Notes: a model not told the origin generated them from the sequence alone. 64,000 bases of DNA from Nautilus pompilius (GCA_018389105.1 JACATO010001006.1:282972-346971), one strand, 5' to 3'; shown: positions 11,171 to 23,915, counted from the stretch's first letter. Numbers and translations are program-made.

Positions 11171-13240
11171 AAGAGAGAGGACGTCAGTATAGAGAGAGAG
11201 AGAGAGAGAGGACATCAGTATAGAGAGTGAAGAGAGAGATGACGTCAGTATAGAGGGGACATCAGTATAGAGAAAGAGGATGCCAGTATAGAGAGAGACG
11301 ACGTCAGTATAGAGAGAGATGACGTCAGTACAGAGAGAGAGATGACGTCAGTATAGAGAGAGATGACGTCAGTATATATAGAGATGACGTCAGTACAGAG
11401 AGAGAGATGACGTCAGTATAGAGATGATGTCAGTATAGAAAGAAAAAGAGAGATGACATCAGTATAGAGATGTCAGTATATGGAGAGATGACGTCAGTAT
11501 AGAGAGAGATGACGTCAGTATAGAGAGACGACATCAGTATAGAGATGATGTCAGTATAGAAAGAAAAAGAGAGATGACATCAGTATAGAGATGTCAGTAT
11601 ATAGAGAGATGACGTCAGTATAGAGAGAGACGATGTCAGTATAGAGAGAGATGACGTCAGTATAGAGAGAGATGATGTCAGTATAGAAAGAAAGAGAGAT
11701 GACATCAGTATAGAGAGAGATGTCAGTATAGAAGAGAGATGACATCAGTATAGAGATGTCAGTATATAGAGAGATGACGTCAGTATAGAGAGATGTCAGT
11801 ATAGAGAGAGAGATGACATCAGTATAGAGAGAGAGAGTATAGAGAGATGACATCAGTATAGAGAGAAAAAGAGAGATGAAGTCAGTATATAGAGAGATGA
11901 CGTCAGTATAGAAGAGAGATGACGTCAGTATAGAAGAGAGATGACGTCAGTATATAGAGAGAGATGACGTCAGTATATAGAGAGATGACGTCGGTATAGA
12001 GAGAGACGACGTCAGTATAGAGAGAGATGACGTCAGTATATATAGAGATGACGTCAGTACAGAGAGAGAGATGACGTCAGTATATAGAGAGACGACGTCA
12101 GTATAGAGAGAGACGACGTCAGTATAGAGAGAGACGACGTCAGTATAGAGAGAGATGACGTCAGTATATATAGAGATGACGTCAGTACAGAGAGAGAGAT
12201 GACGTCAGTATAGAGAAAGACGACGTCAGTATAGAGATGATGTCAGTATAGAAAGAAAAAGAGAGATGACATCAGTATAGAGATGTCAGTATATGGAGAG
12301 ATGATGTCAGTACAGAGAGAGAGATGACGTCAGTATAGAGAGACGACATCAGTATAGAGATGATGTCAGTATAGAAAGAAAAAGAGATGACATCAGTATA
12401 GAGATGTCAGTATAGAGAGATGACATCAGTATAGAGATGTCAGTATAGAGAGAGAGAGAGATGACATCAGTATAGAGATGTCAGTATAGAGAGAGATGAC
12501 GTCAGTATAGAGAGAGATGATGTCAGTATAGAAGAGAGAGATGACATCAGTATAGAGAGATGTCAGTATAGAAGAGAGATGACATCAGTATAGAGATGTC
12601 AGTATATAGAGAGATGACGTCAGTATAGAGAGATGTCAGTATAGAGAGAGAGATGACATCAGTATAGAGAGAAAAAGAGAGATGAAGTCAGTATATAGAG
12701 AGATGACGTCAGTATAGAAGAGAGATGACGTCAGTATAGAAGAGAGATGACGTCAGTATATAGAGAGAGATGACGTCAGTATATAGAGAGATGACGTCGG
12801 TATATATAGAGAGATGACGTCGGTATATAGAGAGAGATGACGTCAGTATAGAGAGAGATGACGTCAGTATATAGAGAGAGATGACGTCAGTATATAGAGA
12901 GAGATGACGTCAGTATATAGAGAGAGATGACGTCAGTATAGAAGAGAGATGACGTCAGTATATAGAGAGATGACGTCAGTATATAGAGATGACGTCAGTA
13001 TAGAAGAGAGATGACGTCAGTATAGAAGAGAGATGACGTCAGTATAGAGATGATGTCAGTATAGAAAGAAAAAGAGAGATGACATCAGTATAGAGATGTC
13101 AGTATATGGAGAGATGACGTCAGTACAGAGAGAGAGATGACGTCAGTATTGAGAGAGACGACGTCAGTATATATAGAGAGAGATGTCAGTATAGAGAGAG
13201 ACGTCAGTATAGAGAGAGATGACGTCAGTATATAGAGAGA
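11171..13240. repeat. 2-kb minisatellite with TGACGTCA cores
   Basis: An uninterrupted array of about 20-24-bp units of the type TGACGTCAGTATAGAGAGA; from its length it holds roughly 90-100 units (estimated, not counted). The core is the palindromic CRE octamer TGACGTCA in many units and TGATGTCA or TGACATCA in others. A longer block (GATGATGTCAGTATAGAAAG, then AAAAGAGAGATGACATCAG, then AGAGATGTCAGTATATGG) recurs near 11.42, 11.54, 12.24, 12.36 and 13.05 kb, showing higher-order amplification. Open frames across it are by-products of the repeat. Confidence 0.95.
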
Positions 13241-15738
13241 GTGTGTTCAGGGTTTTTTAGCATTGAAATGTAAAAGTTTTCTCAATTACCAGCAGGAAAA
13301 GATTTTGCCGCTGCACCGAGACCTGCCTAGCTAATAAGCTGAGTTACATAGATAGATAGATGATTTAAAAAATATATATATAACTAAATATCCTGTTCAA
13401 GATGTAGAGTCACAGAAGTATTTCCTTGCTTACAAATGCAGGGGGAGTGTCATTTTTGTTTTCTTATTGAACAAAAGTCAGCATCTGAATCAGTTCTATT
13501 ATACTGAGAATATTTTTTTTTCCCCCTCATACTCCAGTAAATACACCTGGTGAAATCGATACACAGAAGCATTTAACCCTAAATAAAAAAAATGAATACC
13601 CCCTGCAGAATGAAATGGTGCGCACGGACACACACTCTATAGAACTGGTGGTGGTATCAAGCTTGCAAGAACTAACTGTTGTAGTTATCTCCCCTTCTTG
13701 TACTCAGAATAGCTGGATACCTCAATTTTATTATTTTTTTTTTAACTTACTTTCAAGCAAAAAACCTGAAGTCTATTGATACAACAACAACAACAACAAG
13801 GGGCTCTGCCAATGCGATGACTAGCAGCAAGTGTGTTACATTTGTTGTGATTACGTACGTCCCTTCATAACCGCCAGTTCAAATGATCAGGATCCAGAAC
13901 ACAAGCTATATGCAAGGGAGTAGGGGGAGGGATACCAGAAACAATGGTTGTGGGAATGGCCATTGCATGCAGACCTCAGCTCTTCTATCTAAAGCTCCTA
14001 TCTGAAACCTTTCAGATTAGTGGTGAGAGAAGAAAAAAAAACGTGTACATGGAAGAACTCCCAACAGCAAAAAAGCTTGTTTGGTCAACCTTTCCGTTTA
14101 TATGCAAGTTTGAGAGTTCTCCACCATTTATACGGTGAAACTATCCAAATCTCTCTCTCTCTCTCACACACACACCAAATAGTTTCTGAAATGTCCATTC
14201 TTTAGTTTATCTCCTGGCCACTTCCAGCCATGAATTTCGTTTAGTTGCTTTAAAAAAAAAATACGCTAAGATAAGCTATACTGGCTTATCTCTCAGTAAT
14301 GAGTGTAGCATCCATGCACTCTGGCTTTTCACATTTCTTTATTCTGATATGATTATGCCGCAATATTTATAACTATGGATGTGTTTTAGTTTGTGGCCTT
14401 CCATCATAACACTATCTTCTCTGGACTCTGCCAAAATTTGTTTCAGTGAAACCAATGTCTCCGACATATCCCTTAGATACCTGGTTCCATCTAGCCAAGC
14501 ATTCCTATGTTTCTCCTCTAAATCAGCTCTCTCTCTCTCTCTCTCCCATTCCGTTTGGTAAAGCCATCCACCAAAACAAGTTAGCTCCAATGGACCATAA
14601 GTACCGAGGGCACTCAAAGAAAACCTGGCTACTCCAGTGATGCCATATGAACTGAGTTTTACCTGGATGTCCTCAGAACCGCGTCTCTATGCATTCCCTA
14701 GTCCAACACTAACCAACCACCTACCCACATTTACATAACTGAGAAATAATATTGTTAATTAGCGAACAAATACATCTGAGATGCTAATTTTGCATTATCT
14801 TCTGCCCAAAACTGAGTCATTCCTGCTAACCGTAAAGACTTTGATACCTGCAGTGCTGCGTGTCACTGTGAGAACATATCTTGCTAAACCCGCAAAAATC
14901 GAAGCCCTCATGCTTGACAGTACCACTCTGTTAAGTACTCAAACCCTGAAGGCATCTCCACACTTGGCGTGATGTGGTGGCCACTTCACGTCTAAAGAAC
15001 TTTCCTTTAAAAAAAACAAAAAAAAAAAAAACGTTTTAATATTTTTTTTATGAGTTTGAATCTTCTCTCTCTCTCTCTCCATCTCTCTTGCCCCCCTCCT
15101 CCCAATCCAGGCATGTACAGTCAATGAAGCAAATAATTGGAATCATTGTGGCTGCAGACAATCTTCTGACGCATTTACTCACAAGTAAAATTGACTATTG
15201 ATTCAAACGTATTAGTTTTCAGATGTGATCTGACAAAACAAGGCAACAATGAACACAGTTCATGACCACAGCTCAACTGCAAAGCCAGCCTTAATAAAGT
15301 TACATTCTTTGAGCGTGCTGAAAAATGATTTTCAAAGGATATCATCTTCTCAACCAGAGAAACAGAGAAAGTAGCCCATGTTTATGTATAATTATTAACA
15401 CAATGAAGCAAGTAGTTGACCAGAGAGTAGAATCCAGCTAGAACCTTGTACTCATCTGTCATGCTATGCATGATGTTCATTTAGCAATTAAGATTTCTGC
15501 AGATGACAAAGTTTCATCTTGAAAATTTTTTTTTTAAAGTAATAAAGACAGACCCCATTAATACAAAACAGCAAAATTTAATTTAAAAACGAAGCCTCGT
15601 TAAATATTTGTATATTTATAAATCAATAAGCAATTATTTACGGCACATAATGCATTTCGTGTCATCTCTTGAAATGACTGCATCATCTTTTGATATTAGG
15701 TCTGTCATTCATTTTATGCCCAAGTTATTATATTCTTA
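13241..15738. other. Non-coding DNA
   Basis: No supported gene. It contains a GATA run near 13346, (CAA)n near 13783, TC/CA runs near 14151-14175 and 14526-14550, and an A-run near 15010. The short ORFs in this stretch are low-complexity or featureless. Confidence 0.5.
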
Positions 15739-16227
15739 TCAGTCATCACACTCAGCATGTGATATAGCTGTTCTTTTTTTTTTGCTTAAGAGATGACTAT
15801 GAAAAGAACTAAAACAATCACCATGAATAAGCACACCTTTCACAAGAAGGGGAACTGCCAATGAGGTCAAAGCTAGTGTGGGAGCAGTCAGTGAGATTGT
15901 TAACAAACAAACCAGGGGGCTCAATATCCCCACCAAGAAAAGGTAGGCGTGGAAGAAAATAGATGCAAAATTAATATGACTGAACAAGATGGATCCCTGA
16001 AAAATTAGGGCACATGCAAAAAACAATTGCCAACAAAAATGAAGACAAAACGCTATGCATGGGACAAAAAACTGGTGCAATGTACTATTTTCAGACGAGT
16101 CATTTTCTTCTCCAAGGTCAATGTCAATTTGTATGCAATTCACCTGGCAAACCCACCACCAGTAGTTCTGCCTATAATCAAAGTGTAAAGCATCCAGAAA
16201 AGATGGTTTTCTTGGGGGGGGAATCAT
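15739..16227 (-). CDS. Unassigned 162-residue ORF with hydrophobic segments
   Basis: I do not recognise a family. The frame has an ordinary amino-acid mix in its first 60 residues, including an acidic patch (IDLGEENDSSEN). It then has three or four strongly hydrophobic stretches, including CIAFCLHFCWQLFFACALIF and LVCLLTISLTAPTLALTSLA, and ends KKKRTAISHAECDD. It could be a membrane-protein exon, a retrocopy or a chance frame. A G-run (about 16213-16220) lies close to the start codon, so the true 5' limit is uncertain. No homologous neighbour supports it. Confidence 0.25.
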   Translation of the reverse strand: MIPPPRKPSFLDALHFDYRQNYWWWVCQVNCIQIDIDLGEENDSSENSTLHQFFVPCIAFCLHFCWQLFFACALIFQGSILFSHINFASIFFHAYLFLVGILSPLVCLLTISLTAPTLALTSLAVPLLVKGVLIHGDCFSSFHSHLLSKKKRTAISHAECDD

Positions 16228-18290
16228 ATTTCTTACTATTAGTCATGTCTTACATAGGCACTAACAAGCCAGTTCCCCATGCAGAAGAACAGTGAGGTCC
16301 CAGAGTGCCGCGTCAAACCAGAACTGCTAAAGATATCCCTGATCAGAGTTTTCTAACAGGATCTAGCCCCGTGTCATACATCAGAATGTGTTAGGGAGTA
16401 CTACAGAGTGAAACTATTTTGATTGGTCAGGAAACTGACCAAAAAAAAACCCAATTGAAAATCTATGGGCTGTATTTAACACTCAGACTTCAAAAACTGG
16501 ATAGTACAACTAAAATATAAAAGGAGTCTGTCATCTGAATCTGGTGCATTCCATATCCAAGACGTTTTAAAGCTAAAGATGGTCTTATCAAATATTAAGG
16601 TTTGTTCCAGTCTTCAGAATATATGCTATTTACTATAAAATTTTATTCCTGTTTACATTAATTTGCATAATACTGTAAATTCTTCTTACAGCTAAGGTTG
16701 CTTCTGCCAGTCTAAGCACAAAACTTGTTGAATAAAGTTCATTACATAAACAATTCATGAACTAATTGTATTCATACTACTATAGAGTTGCCAATTTTTA
16801 ATTTGAAATGTATGAGATACCTTTAGATATTAGCAGACCTACAGCCTTAGTCATGACATGACCTTAGCTGCCAATGAGACTTAAAATGTCATTAATTAGG
16901 CCTATATCCAGATTAAACGGTTGCAAACAGGTATAACATTTATTCCCAAAGAACTACCACAGGCATGGTAATGTGTGCACTCTAACAAGACTGCTTTTCC
17001 AGAGGCTTTATTTCCATTAGTGCATTCCATTTAACCCCCCTGGAGATGACAGGGCCAATCTCTTGGCCCAAAGCTAGTAAGTGAAAAATACACCACCAAT
17101 CTGTCAGCCCCATAAAACAACCTTGCTGAATGGTTCCTTATAAACAGTGTGGACCAATCAGCAATGGCCTTTCAATAATCCTGGTGAATCAGTGATGGCA
17201 GTCAGTTTTATTTACCATTTTCAAAAGTGTCCATCTCCAAAGGGTTAAAAAAAAACGAAACAAACAAGCAAAGTCTGAAGAATGCTGAAGAACATAAAGG
17301 AACCTGCTACAAAATAATTTAAGTAGATGCCCATTACTAATACGCAGAGAAAGAAAGTTCAAACTTTATTTATTCTACCAACACTCGCCCATGTAATTTC
17401 ATGCCATCACAAATGAAATTAGCAACCCATTTCTCTATGGCTCAGTTAGTAACATCTTTATATGCCAAGAAAAATTACATGAATAATCAATAAACATACC
17501 CCCCACCAACAAGCAGCTTAGTTGGCGTCCTTTTGGATGTATGCTGCAGAAAAAAAAACCTCCAAAGTTGATGGCGACAAAGTTCACTTTTGAATAAGTC
17601 TGGAGAACAGCAGTTCCTGTTTTCTGTACCACTTATTGGCCACCAGATCCAGGCAGCACACTTAAAGAAGAAGAATGCCAGTTTCACACGTTGGGCAAAG
17701 TTTGAAAGCTGTACTCTCTGAATGCTTTCACCCACTTAGGACTGTCACTTAAGTCCATTTTCTGAAATGATACGTACAAGCTGTTCTTACCCACAGAATT
17801 ATTCATATATTCCATCTGCATTTATAAGTTCTTAAGTTTCAGATCTGAAGTTTTCCAGAAAATAAAAAAGAAAGAAAGAAAGAAAAAAAGAAACAGTTTT
17901 CTAATTACATTATCCAAAAGTTTTTCTGATATGCTTCCAGAAACAGGTACATAGTTGTGGCAGCTTCGGAGATAGTAAATGTGAATCCGTGGCATTACTT
18001 GTAGCTCAATTCTGTGAATCTAAGGTTGATTTTTACATGATAACACACATGCTTATAAACATACAAGTATGGAGGTTAGATAAGGGATGTTTTCAAAAAG
18101 GTCTGAGGATTCTTTGATATCATTTCATCGCAACTTATGAAATATTTTCTTTCGAGAAGAAAAAAAAATAGTGGGGGGGCCCGGTTTCCAGAAATCTGCC
18201 AGAAATTAAGAGCTAAAATGGAATTAATCTTACATGAAAACCAAACAAAGTTATGTATCATGCACAGCTTCCACTGAAAGCTAGCAACTT
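16228..18290. other. Non-coding DNA
   Basis: AT-rich sequence with short A-runs and an (AAAG)n patch near 17870-17893. No coding region or family-level repeat could be supported. Confidence 0.45.
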
Positions 18291-18475
18291 TTGATCACAG
18301 TTCGTTCACTCCAGCTCTACTACTGTCCAATTTTGCAGGCACTATCGATTTGTTGCCTGCCACCCATTTTAAACAGCTTGGTCTTGCAAGGGTTAACAAT
18401 TTTGCTTGTTTCCTGTTTTTTTTTTCTCCCCCCCCCTCTCTCTCTTTCTTTTTCCCCAAAACACATGGAAATCTT

Positions 18476-18569
18476 TTCACACAAGCAATCAGAAACATCA
18501 TCCGGCCTGTCCAACAAACCCTCAGAAGAAAGATGGCAGCGAAGGCGACTTAAGAGTCAAAGTTGCTGA
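18476..18569 (+). other. Possible 3' terminal exon of an unrecognised gene
   Basis: A strong polypyrimidine tract (about 18411-18461) is followed by candidate acceptors at CACAAG (about 18485) and CAATCAG (about 18492). A short frame then reads ETSSGLSNKPSEERWQRRRL and KSQSC before a stop at 18567-18569, which looks like the basic C-terminus of a real protein. A consensus AATAAA sits at 18853-18858, a sensible distance downstream. No upstream exon was identified and other frames across the tract are also open, so this is tentative. Confidence 0.25.
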
Positions 18570-18852
18570 CGGCCATGTGGAACTGCCCCACCTGGCTCAA
18601 GAGCAAAAGCACTTGTGGCTTAGATTTATTGTGGTGCAATTGCTGATGTTTGGAATATGTAGAATTAAATGCTGCTTTAAAATGAAATTGCATCTACTTT
18701 GTCATTGTTGCTCGACCAGTGAGAGCTTTCATGCATTTCCATTTGGAACTTTGCTTTATTAAACCCTGTATGTTGTTCTTTGGGAGACTCTGGGTAGAGA
18801 TGAAAAGTTTCCTTTCTTTCCCCCTTTTTTATTCATCCAATTCAGGCTTTAA

Positions 18853-18858
18853 AATAAA
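18853..18858 (+). terminator. Candidate polyadenylation signal AATAAA
   Basis: AATAAA about 285 bases past the stop of the possible terminal exon ending at 18569. In AT-rich DNA such hexamers are frequent, so it counts only together with that exon. Confidence 0.25.
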
Positions 18859-20123
18859 ATGGTACCAAGATTAATGTTCAGTGGAAATGTTTTTTTAACA
18901 GTTTAATTCTTGCAAACAACAGGCCCCCCCTTCTTCTTTTTTTTTATTTGAGGAGGAAGTAATCAATATTCTAACTTAGGAACTGAACCATCTCTGACAA
19001 TAACAATTCTCGAACTAAGATGAATAATCAAATTCTACCTTTTCAATGAACAGTTTATTAAAAAAAAAAAAGAAAAAAAGGGGCAGACTGAAAACATCTT
19101 ACAAAAAAGGCTCACTCAAGTCACCTGAACACTTTGAGATAGGTGTCCTTCCCGGGGCTAAACCCCTGATGATGGCAATTGGGAAAGCTCCTCCCCAACC
19201 CCGAGAACGCGGTTTGCTCACAGTTTTATTACTACTAAGATGGAGGAGGGGAAAAACGTGAACTAACCCACTGTTACAACTGACAAATAACTGTAATAAA
19301 TGCTAAAACAAATATGGATTTTAGAGTTTTTGTTTTGTTGTTGTTGCACCGCTAAGATGCCAATTTGCAGCACAATACAAGCAATTTTACACTAAAGCTG
19401 TTTGGTTACACACACACACACAAAGATATTCGTCATTGATTTCTTCCTGATATTCACGTTGAAAAATCCAGAGGAAAAAAAAAAAAAATGTATTGTCAAT
19501 TCTCTTTTTTAGTCAATTATGGAAACATGAAAATAATTTCTAAAAAAAAAATTAAAGTTCTTTTAAAAATAATTTAAATTTTAAAAATGCTTAAAAATAT
19601 GGATGCCACAACCAATTAAATCTATCACCAGTTGAGTCTTGCCCCCTGGCACTGAATGTTTAAGTTAATTACAGATTTAAGTGTGTAATTCTCATCCACA
19701 AAAAGCTTGTATTTCGTTTTAAAAGAAAAAAACCCCCACTGTTCAGGCATGACAATTAGAAAACTCCCACACAGTTCTGGAGTTCATTCTCTCTCTGACA
19801 CAAACACACACAATCATTGATCAGGACGGAGCAGCAACAGATCTGCCATCTTATTTAGAATCACAACCGTCTTAGCAAATCCAAAAACAATACAAACATG
19901 GATTCAGATGATCTTCCTTGTACATGCTGATGACAGATAAAACTAAGAGCAGCAGCTAGAAATAAGTGGAGAGGCAGGTGGAAAAAAAAAGAGAAAGAGT
20001 TAACAACTTTAACACAATGCAGCTTTCAGAAAACTATTTATTAACTCTTTTATAGCCCAAAGACATTTTAAAATTTGCATTTTGAAAATTTATTCCCTTT
20101 CCAAATTCTTCGATTACACCCAC

Positions 20124-20172
<49 letters not shown>

Positions 20173-20960
20173 CAGCTATTCTTCGAAAACTGTGTATTTG
20201 AGAAACATTTATATTGATTTGTATGTGTGGAAGTGAAAAGTGTATGACAATATTAAGTTTGTGCCAATTGGCAGGCATTCAATGTAAAATGATATCTGGC
20301 TATTTAAAAGTAAAATTAGATTTTTGGAAAAAAAAAACAACAAAAAACATAGAAGTTTTAACTGTATAATTTGCATCACTTGGTGAAAGAGATCTGAATG
20401 GTACAGCAGAAAATTGTAAAGTAATAACGACACCAGGGGAGAGGGAGAAAACCTGATAAATTGAAAGTGTGCGCACTTCCACAACAAGACTAGAATTAAA
20501 TTTTATATGATAGACTTTTTTTCTTTTTTTTAAAGAAGTACAGCGGATACTGGATAATCAGGAAGCTGGTGTAGGGTGTAAAGATTTAGCAACTGTTCTT
20601 TTTCTCATGACCAACACCTGCAAGGGAGGCAACTGTGGTGAGAGTGTGCACCGTCACTTTTAGGGGTAAAGGAAAACCCATACGGCCAGCACATCACCAT
20701 AGGCTCGGTTAACCAAGAGAAATCCCATTACAGTGATTTTCCTCATTTCATACATTCATGGAGGAAAATTATAGCTTGTTTTCTTCATTTTTGCATATCA
20801 AAAAAATAATTCACGCTTATTCAGACATCAGGAACATAACTACTCTAGTTTAGTAATACGAGCTGCATACCATTAGCAATGTTATAAAAACCATTTTACT
20901 ACTTAATCTCCTGCTCCTTTAATCTGAACTCCAAACCAAACAAGACAGGATATGCTAACC
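18859..20960. other. Non-coding DNA with a CA microsatellite
   Basis: No supported gene. A long (CA)n tract lies at 20123-20175 and a short one near 19410-19423. The segment 20615-20660 (CCTGCAAGGGAGGCAACTGT) resembles part of the SINE family seen elsewhere in the window, in reverse orientation. Confidence 0.5.
20123..20175. repeat. (CA)n microsatellite
   Basis: About 50 bases of CA dinucleotides with a single G interruption. Confidence 0.95.
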
Positions 20961-21454
20961 CAGTGATTCTCAACCCTTTCGCTGTCATTTACCCCCTTGG
21001 CCTGATGTATTTCGCCATTTATCCTCTTATTGCAATGCAAAAAAAAACTGTGTAGCCGGCATTGAGGCACAGGAGAAAAGATGGAACAACTTTATCGTTA
21101 AGAGGAGGAGGAGGAAATTTATTTACAATCAAAAAGACAACAAGATAAATAAAATCTTAACAATAAAAGTTGTTTTTTTTTTTTCGGAACAAATTTCTGT
21201 GGGATAAAATAATATGAACAGTTTTGTTTTTATGATTCATGAATTTTGAATGAATATATATATGATTTTATTATCGAAAACAAAGGAATTTTAGGGGGTA
21301 TGGTAGATAGTACATCCTACATCAAAGGGGAATGCATTCCCAAAGGATCTACGCCCATGGCAGCTATAATCACAGAATTAATACTTAATTTCCAGGTATG
21401 ATATACTTACCCCCTGCCAGGTAAATTTTTACCCCCCCTGGTTAACAGTCACTG
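20961..21454. mobile_element. Non-autonomous hAT element (MITE) with inverted ends and 8-bp target duplication
   Basis: The left end CAGTGATTCTCAACCCTTT resembles the hAT-Charlie terminus CAGTGGTTCTCAACC. The right end, read on the minus strand, begins CAGTGACTGTTAACCAGG. The flanks are TGCTAACC (20953-20960) and TGCTAAAC (21455-21462), an 8-bp target-site duplication with one mismatch, as expected for hAT transposition. The 494-bp interior has no transposase, so it must have been moved by an enzyme encoded elsewhere. Remnants of two hAT transposases lie at 38-40 and 43-44 kb in this window. Confidence 0.85.
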
Positions 21455-21462
21455 TGCTAAAC

Positions 21463-22700
21463 AGATTCACGTTTGGCTGCCTATCAAGATTGTGTCTTTA
21501 AATAGTTTTTAAAATATTCTCGATGTCCATTACAAAGAGGTTTTATATTAGCTGCAGACTCCCTGTTGATCTGACACCTTTTAATCAGCAAGTATTCTCA
21601 ACTTAACGTGCAGATTTTTTGCATTTGAATAATCTAGGTATTTATCCTAGAACTGAAAAGAAAAAAAAAAACAAACAAAATTTCCTACAAATTAAAAAGA
21701 CACCAAATGTCCTCATTTCCAACTTTAAAAAAGGATCTCTTGATACATCTGAGAATTTACCCCAAAACTGCAATCATTCTTATAATGCTGAAGAGCAAAA
21801 TTAATGCAGTCTTTTACAGGCTGCTAAGATTACTGATAAAATCCTTAGACTCCTCCATCTCTCCATCCATCCATAGCTGGATAGTCTTTCAGCTATAATT
21901 CAGTTGATTTCTGGAGGGAAGAACAAGATAAATAGGGAGTTCATTCATTTGTCTCATTCATCTGGTGCTAATCCAACTACTGTAAGTAAAGATCTTGCTC
22001 AGGGCAGAACAGGTTCTCCTCAGGGCGCATTTATTTACCAATCTGAGAGATACAAAGTAAAGATCTTGTGATGCTTGAAGCTAAATTGCACTAGTTTATA
22101 AAGAGAGTGTTGGCTTATATCAGCTGCGGAAAAGGTTTATTGTGTACAATATCGTCAAATTTCCTGTGAACACCTAGTGAATAAAACCAGTAGCTAATTA
22201 CAGAAATGGTTGTGCAGTTTTGGTTCAGAGCACATAAAGGGAAGATTAGCGTGTAAATTTGCTAAGTTTCACAGCATAGAAAAAGGGTCCAACTCCTTTT
22301 AGACTACCCTACTACTTAAAAAGAAAAACAAAAACAAACTAATAGGATCAAAATTTACTCTTTTTTTTGTTCACTAATAATCCAAAATATAATTTAGGCT
22401 TTAAAAAATAAATAAGTCCATCATTTCCATAACTACCAATCATGGCACTTGGCATCAGCCATGTTCCAAGAAATAACTCTTACAGGAAACCTTCCCCTGT
22501 TAAATCTTGCAGGTTAGTTTTCTTAACATTCCCAAAATCTTCTAGAACAGTACTGTATTGGCTTATTACCAGATCTCAGTCTGAAGTTATTTTACCATTT
22601 TTAAAAAAAGTAATAATAAAAAAATTGGTGATGTCATGGGGTGCTTGCTTAACAATTCATTGGTCTGGATCAGAACCTCTACAAAACAGTAGTTTAACAG
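21463..22700. other. Non-coding DNA
   Basis: No protein-like ORF or recognised repeat. Ordinary AT-rich sequence. Confidence 0.5.
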
Positions 22701-22701
22701 G

Positions 22702-22756
22702 GATATATGAGAGAGAGAGAGAGGGAGAGAGAGAGAGAGAGATGGGTGAGATGGGT

Positions 22757-22802
<46 letters not shown>

Positions 22803-23031
22803 GTGAGATGGAGAATGGGTGAGATGGAGAGAGAGAGAGAGAGAGAGAGATGGGTGAGATGGAGAGAGAGAGAGATGGGTGAGATGGAGAGAGAGAGAGA
22901 TGGGTGAGATGGAGAGAAGAGAGATGGGTGAGATGGAGAGAGAGAAGAGAGAGAGAGAGAGATGGGTGAGAGGGAGAGAGAGAGGAGAGAGAGGGTGAGA
23001 TGGAGAGAGAGAGAGAGAGAGAGATGGGTGA

Positions 23032-23070
<39 letters not shown>

Positions 23071-23150
23071 GTGAGATGGAGAGAGAGAGAGAGCGAGAGA
23101 GAGAGAGATGGGTGAGATGGAGAGAGAGAGAGAGAGGGAGAGAGAGAGTG
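22702..23150. repeat. GA-rich minisatellite (GGGTGAGATGGAGAGAGA type)
   Basis: An array of GA tracts of varying length punctuated by GATGGGTGAGATGGAGAGA. All six frames are open over long distances because the array has no stops, so the Arg/Glu- or Ser/Leu-rich ORFs here are artefacts. The same motif occurs in reverse orientation at 61.3 kb. Confidence 0.95.
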
Positions 23151-23712
23151 GTAACAAATGTTTTGTACCCTAGTTACCCTAAAGTCAAAAACTTATTCCA
23201 TGCCATAAACAGGGCATGAGAGGTTATTACTGCGGCAAGTTCTCAATGCTTAATAGCTTTGTCACAACAATTCCTATCAAGTAGACCAGGGCACTTCACT
23301 GGTTTATGCCAAACTTTACGTTAAAAGTACAGCTGATGTATAAAACATGATGTTGATCTTTAATGAAAAGCAAAATGACAAAATTTATTCGGAGTTTTTT
23401 TTTTTTTTTAAAGAATATACGGAAACCACCAAAATAGGTTTTGTGATGTAGCATTCCAAAAGCAGCACAGATTGCATAAAATATGGGTAAAAAGCAGCAG
23501 AAGCCAGAGAACCTGTTAATTAGAAGGAAACAATGAAAAATGAAATGGGATGAGGTGCTGCTGCCCTTTGATACCATAGCTGGGGGTAGGGAGCCAGTCG
23601 GTCAAGAGCTAAATGCAGAAAGAGTAATAATAACCCTTGCTTCACCGCCTGAACGAAAGCATCTTTTGTAACCAACTGTTGGTGGTAATGTTGTCAGGGT
23701 GTGACCACCCAG

Positions 23713-23719
23713 TATAAAA
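23713..23719 (+). promoter_or_regulatory. TATA-box-like core promoter
   Basis: AGTATAAAAAGGTGCCCGGA is a near-ideal TATA box context, and ATCAGTATCACA about 22-30 bases downstream could act as an initiator. No coding region follows directly; the next 200 bases lead into a (TG)n tract. It might belong to an LTR or a small transcript. Function is inferred only. Confidence 0.3.
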
Positions 23720-23874
23720 AGGTGCCCGGATGGGATCAGTATCACAACCAGCCACACCTGCCAGAATCACACCGTCCGGTCTGGTCCGGCATCCCTGACT
23801 GAACACAGCAGCAACCTTTGTACAGATAAAGACTCTTTAGCCAGATAAATTTCGTAAAAGGAAAGGATTTTCCA

Positions 23875-23878
<4 letters not shown>

Positions 23879-23913
<35 letters not shown>
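23879..23913. repeat. (TG)n microsatellite
   Basis: A perfect TG tract of about 35 bases. Confidence 0.95.

Positions 23914-23915
<2 letters not shown>

Noticed and set aside
11171..13240. CRISPR-like array
   Set aside because: Units are contiguous variants of one minisatellite; there are no unique spacers, and the context is eukaryotic.
22657..23219. Arg/Glu- and Ser/Leu-rich ORFs over the GA array
   Set aside because: Stop-free by repeat composition; no unique protein sequence.
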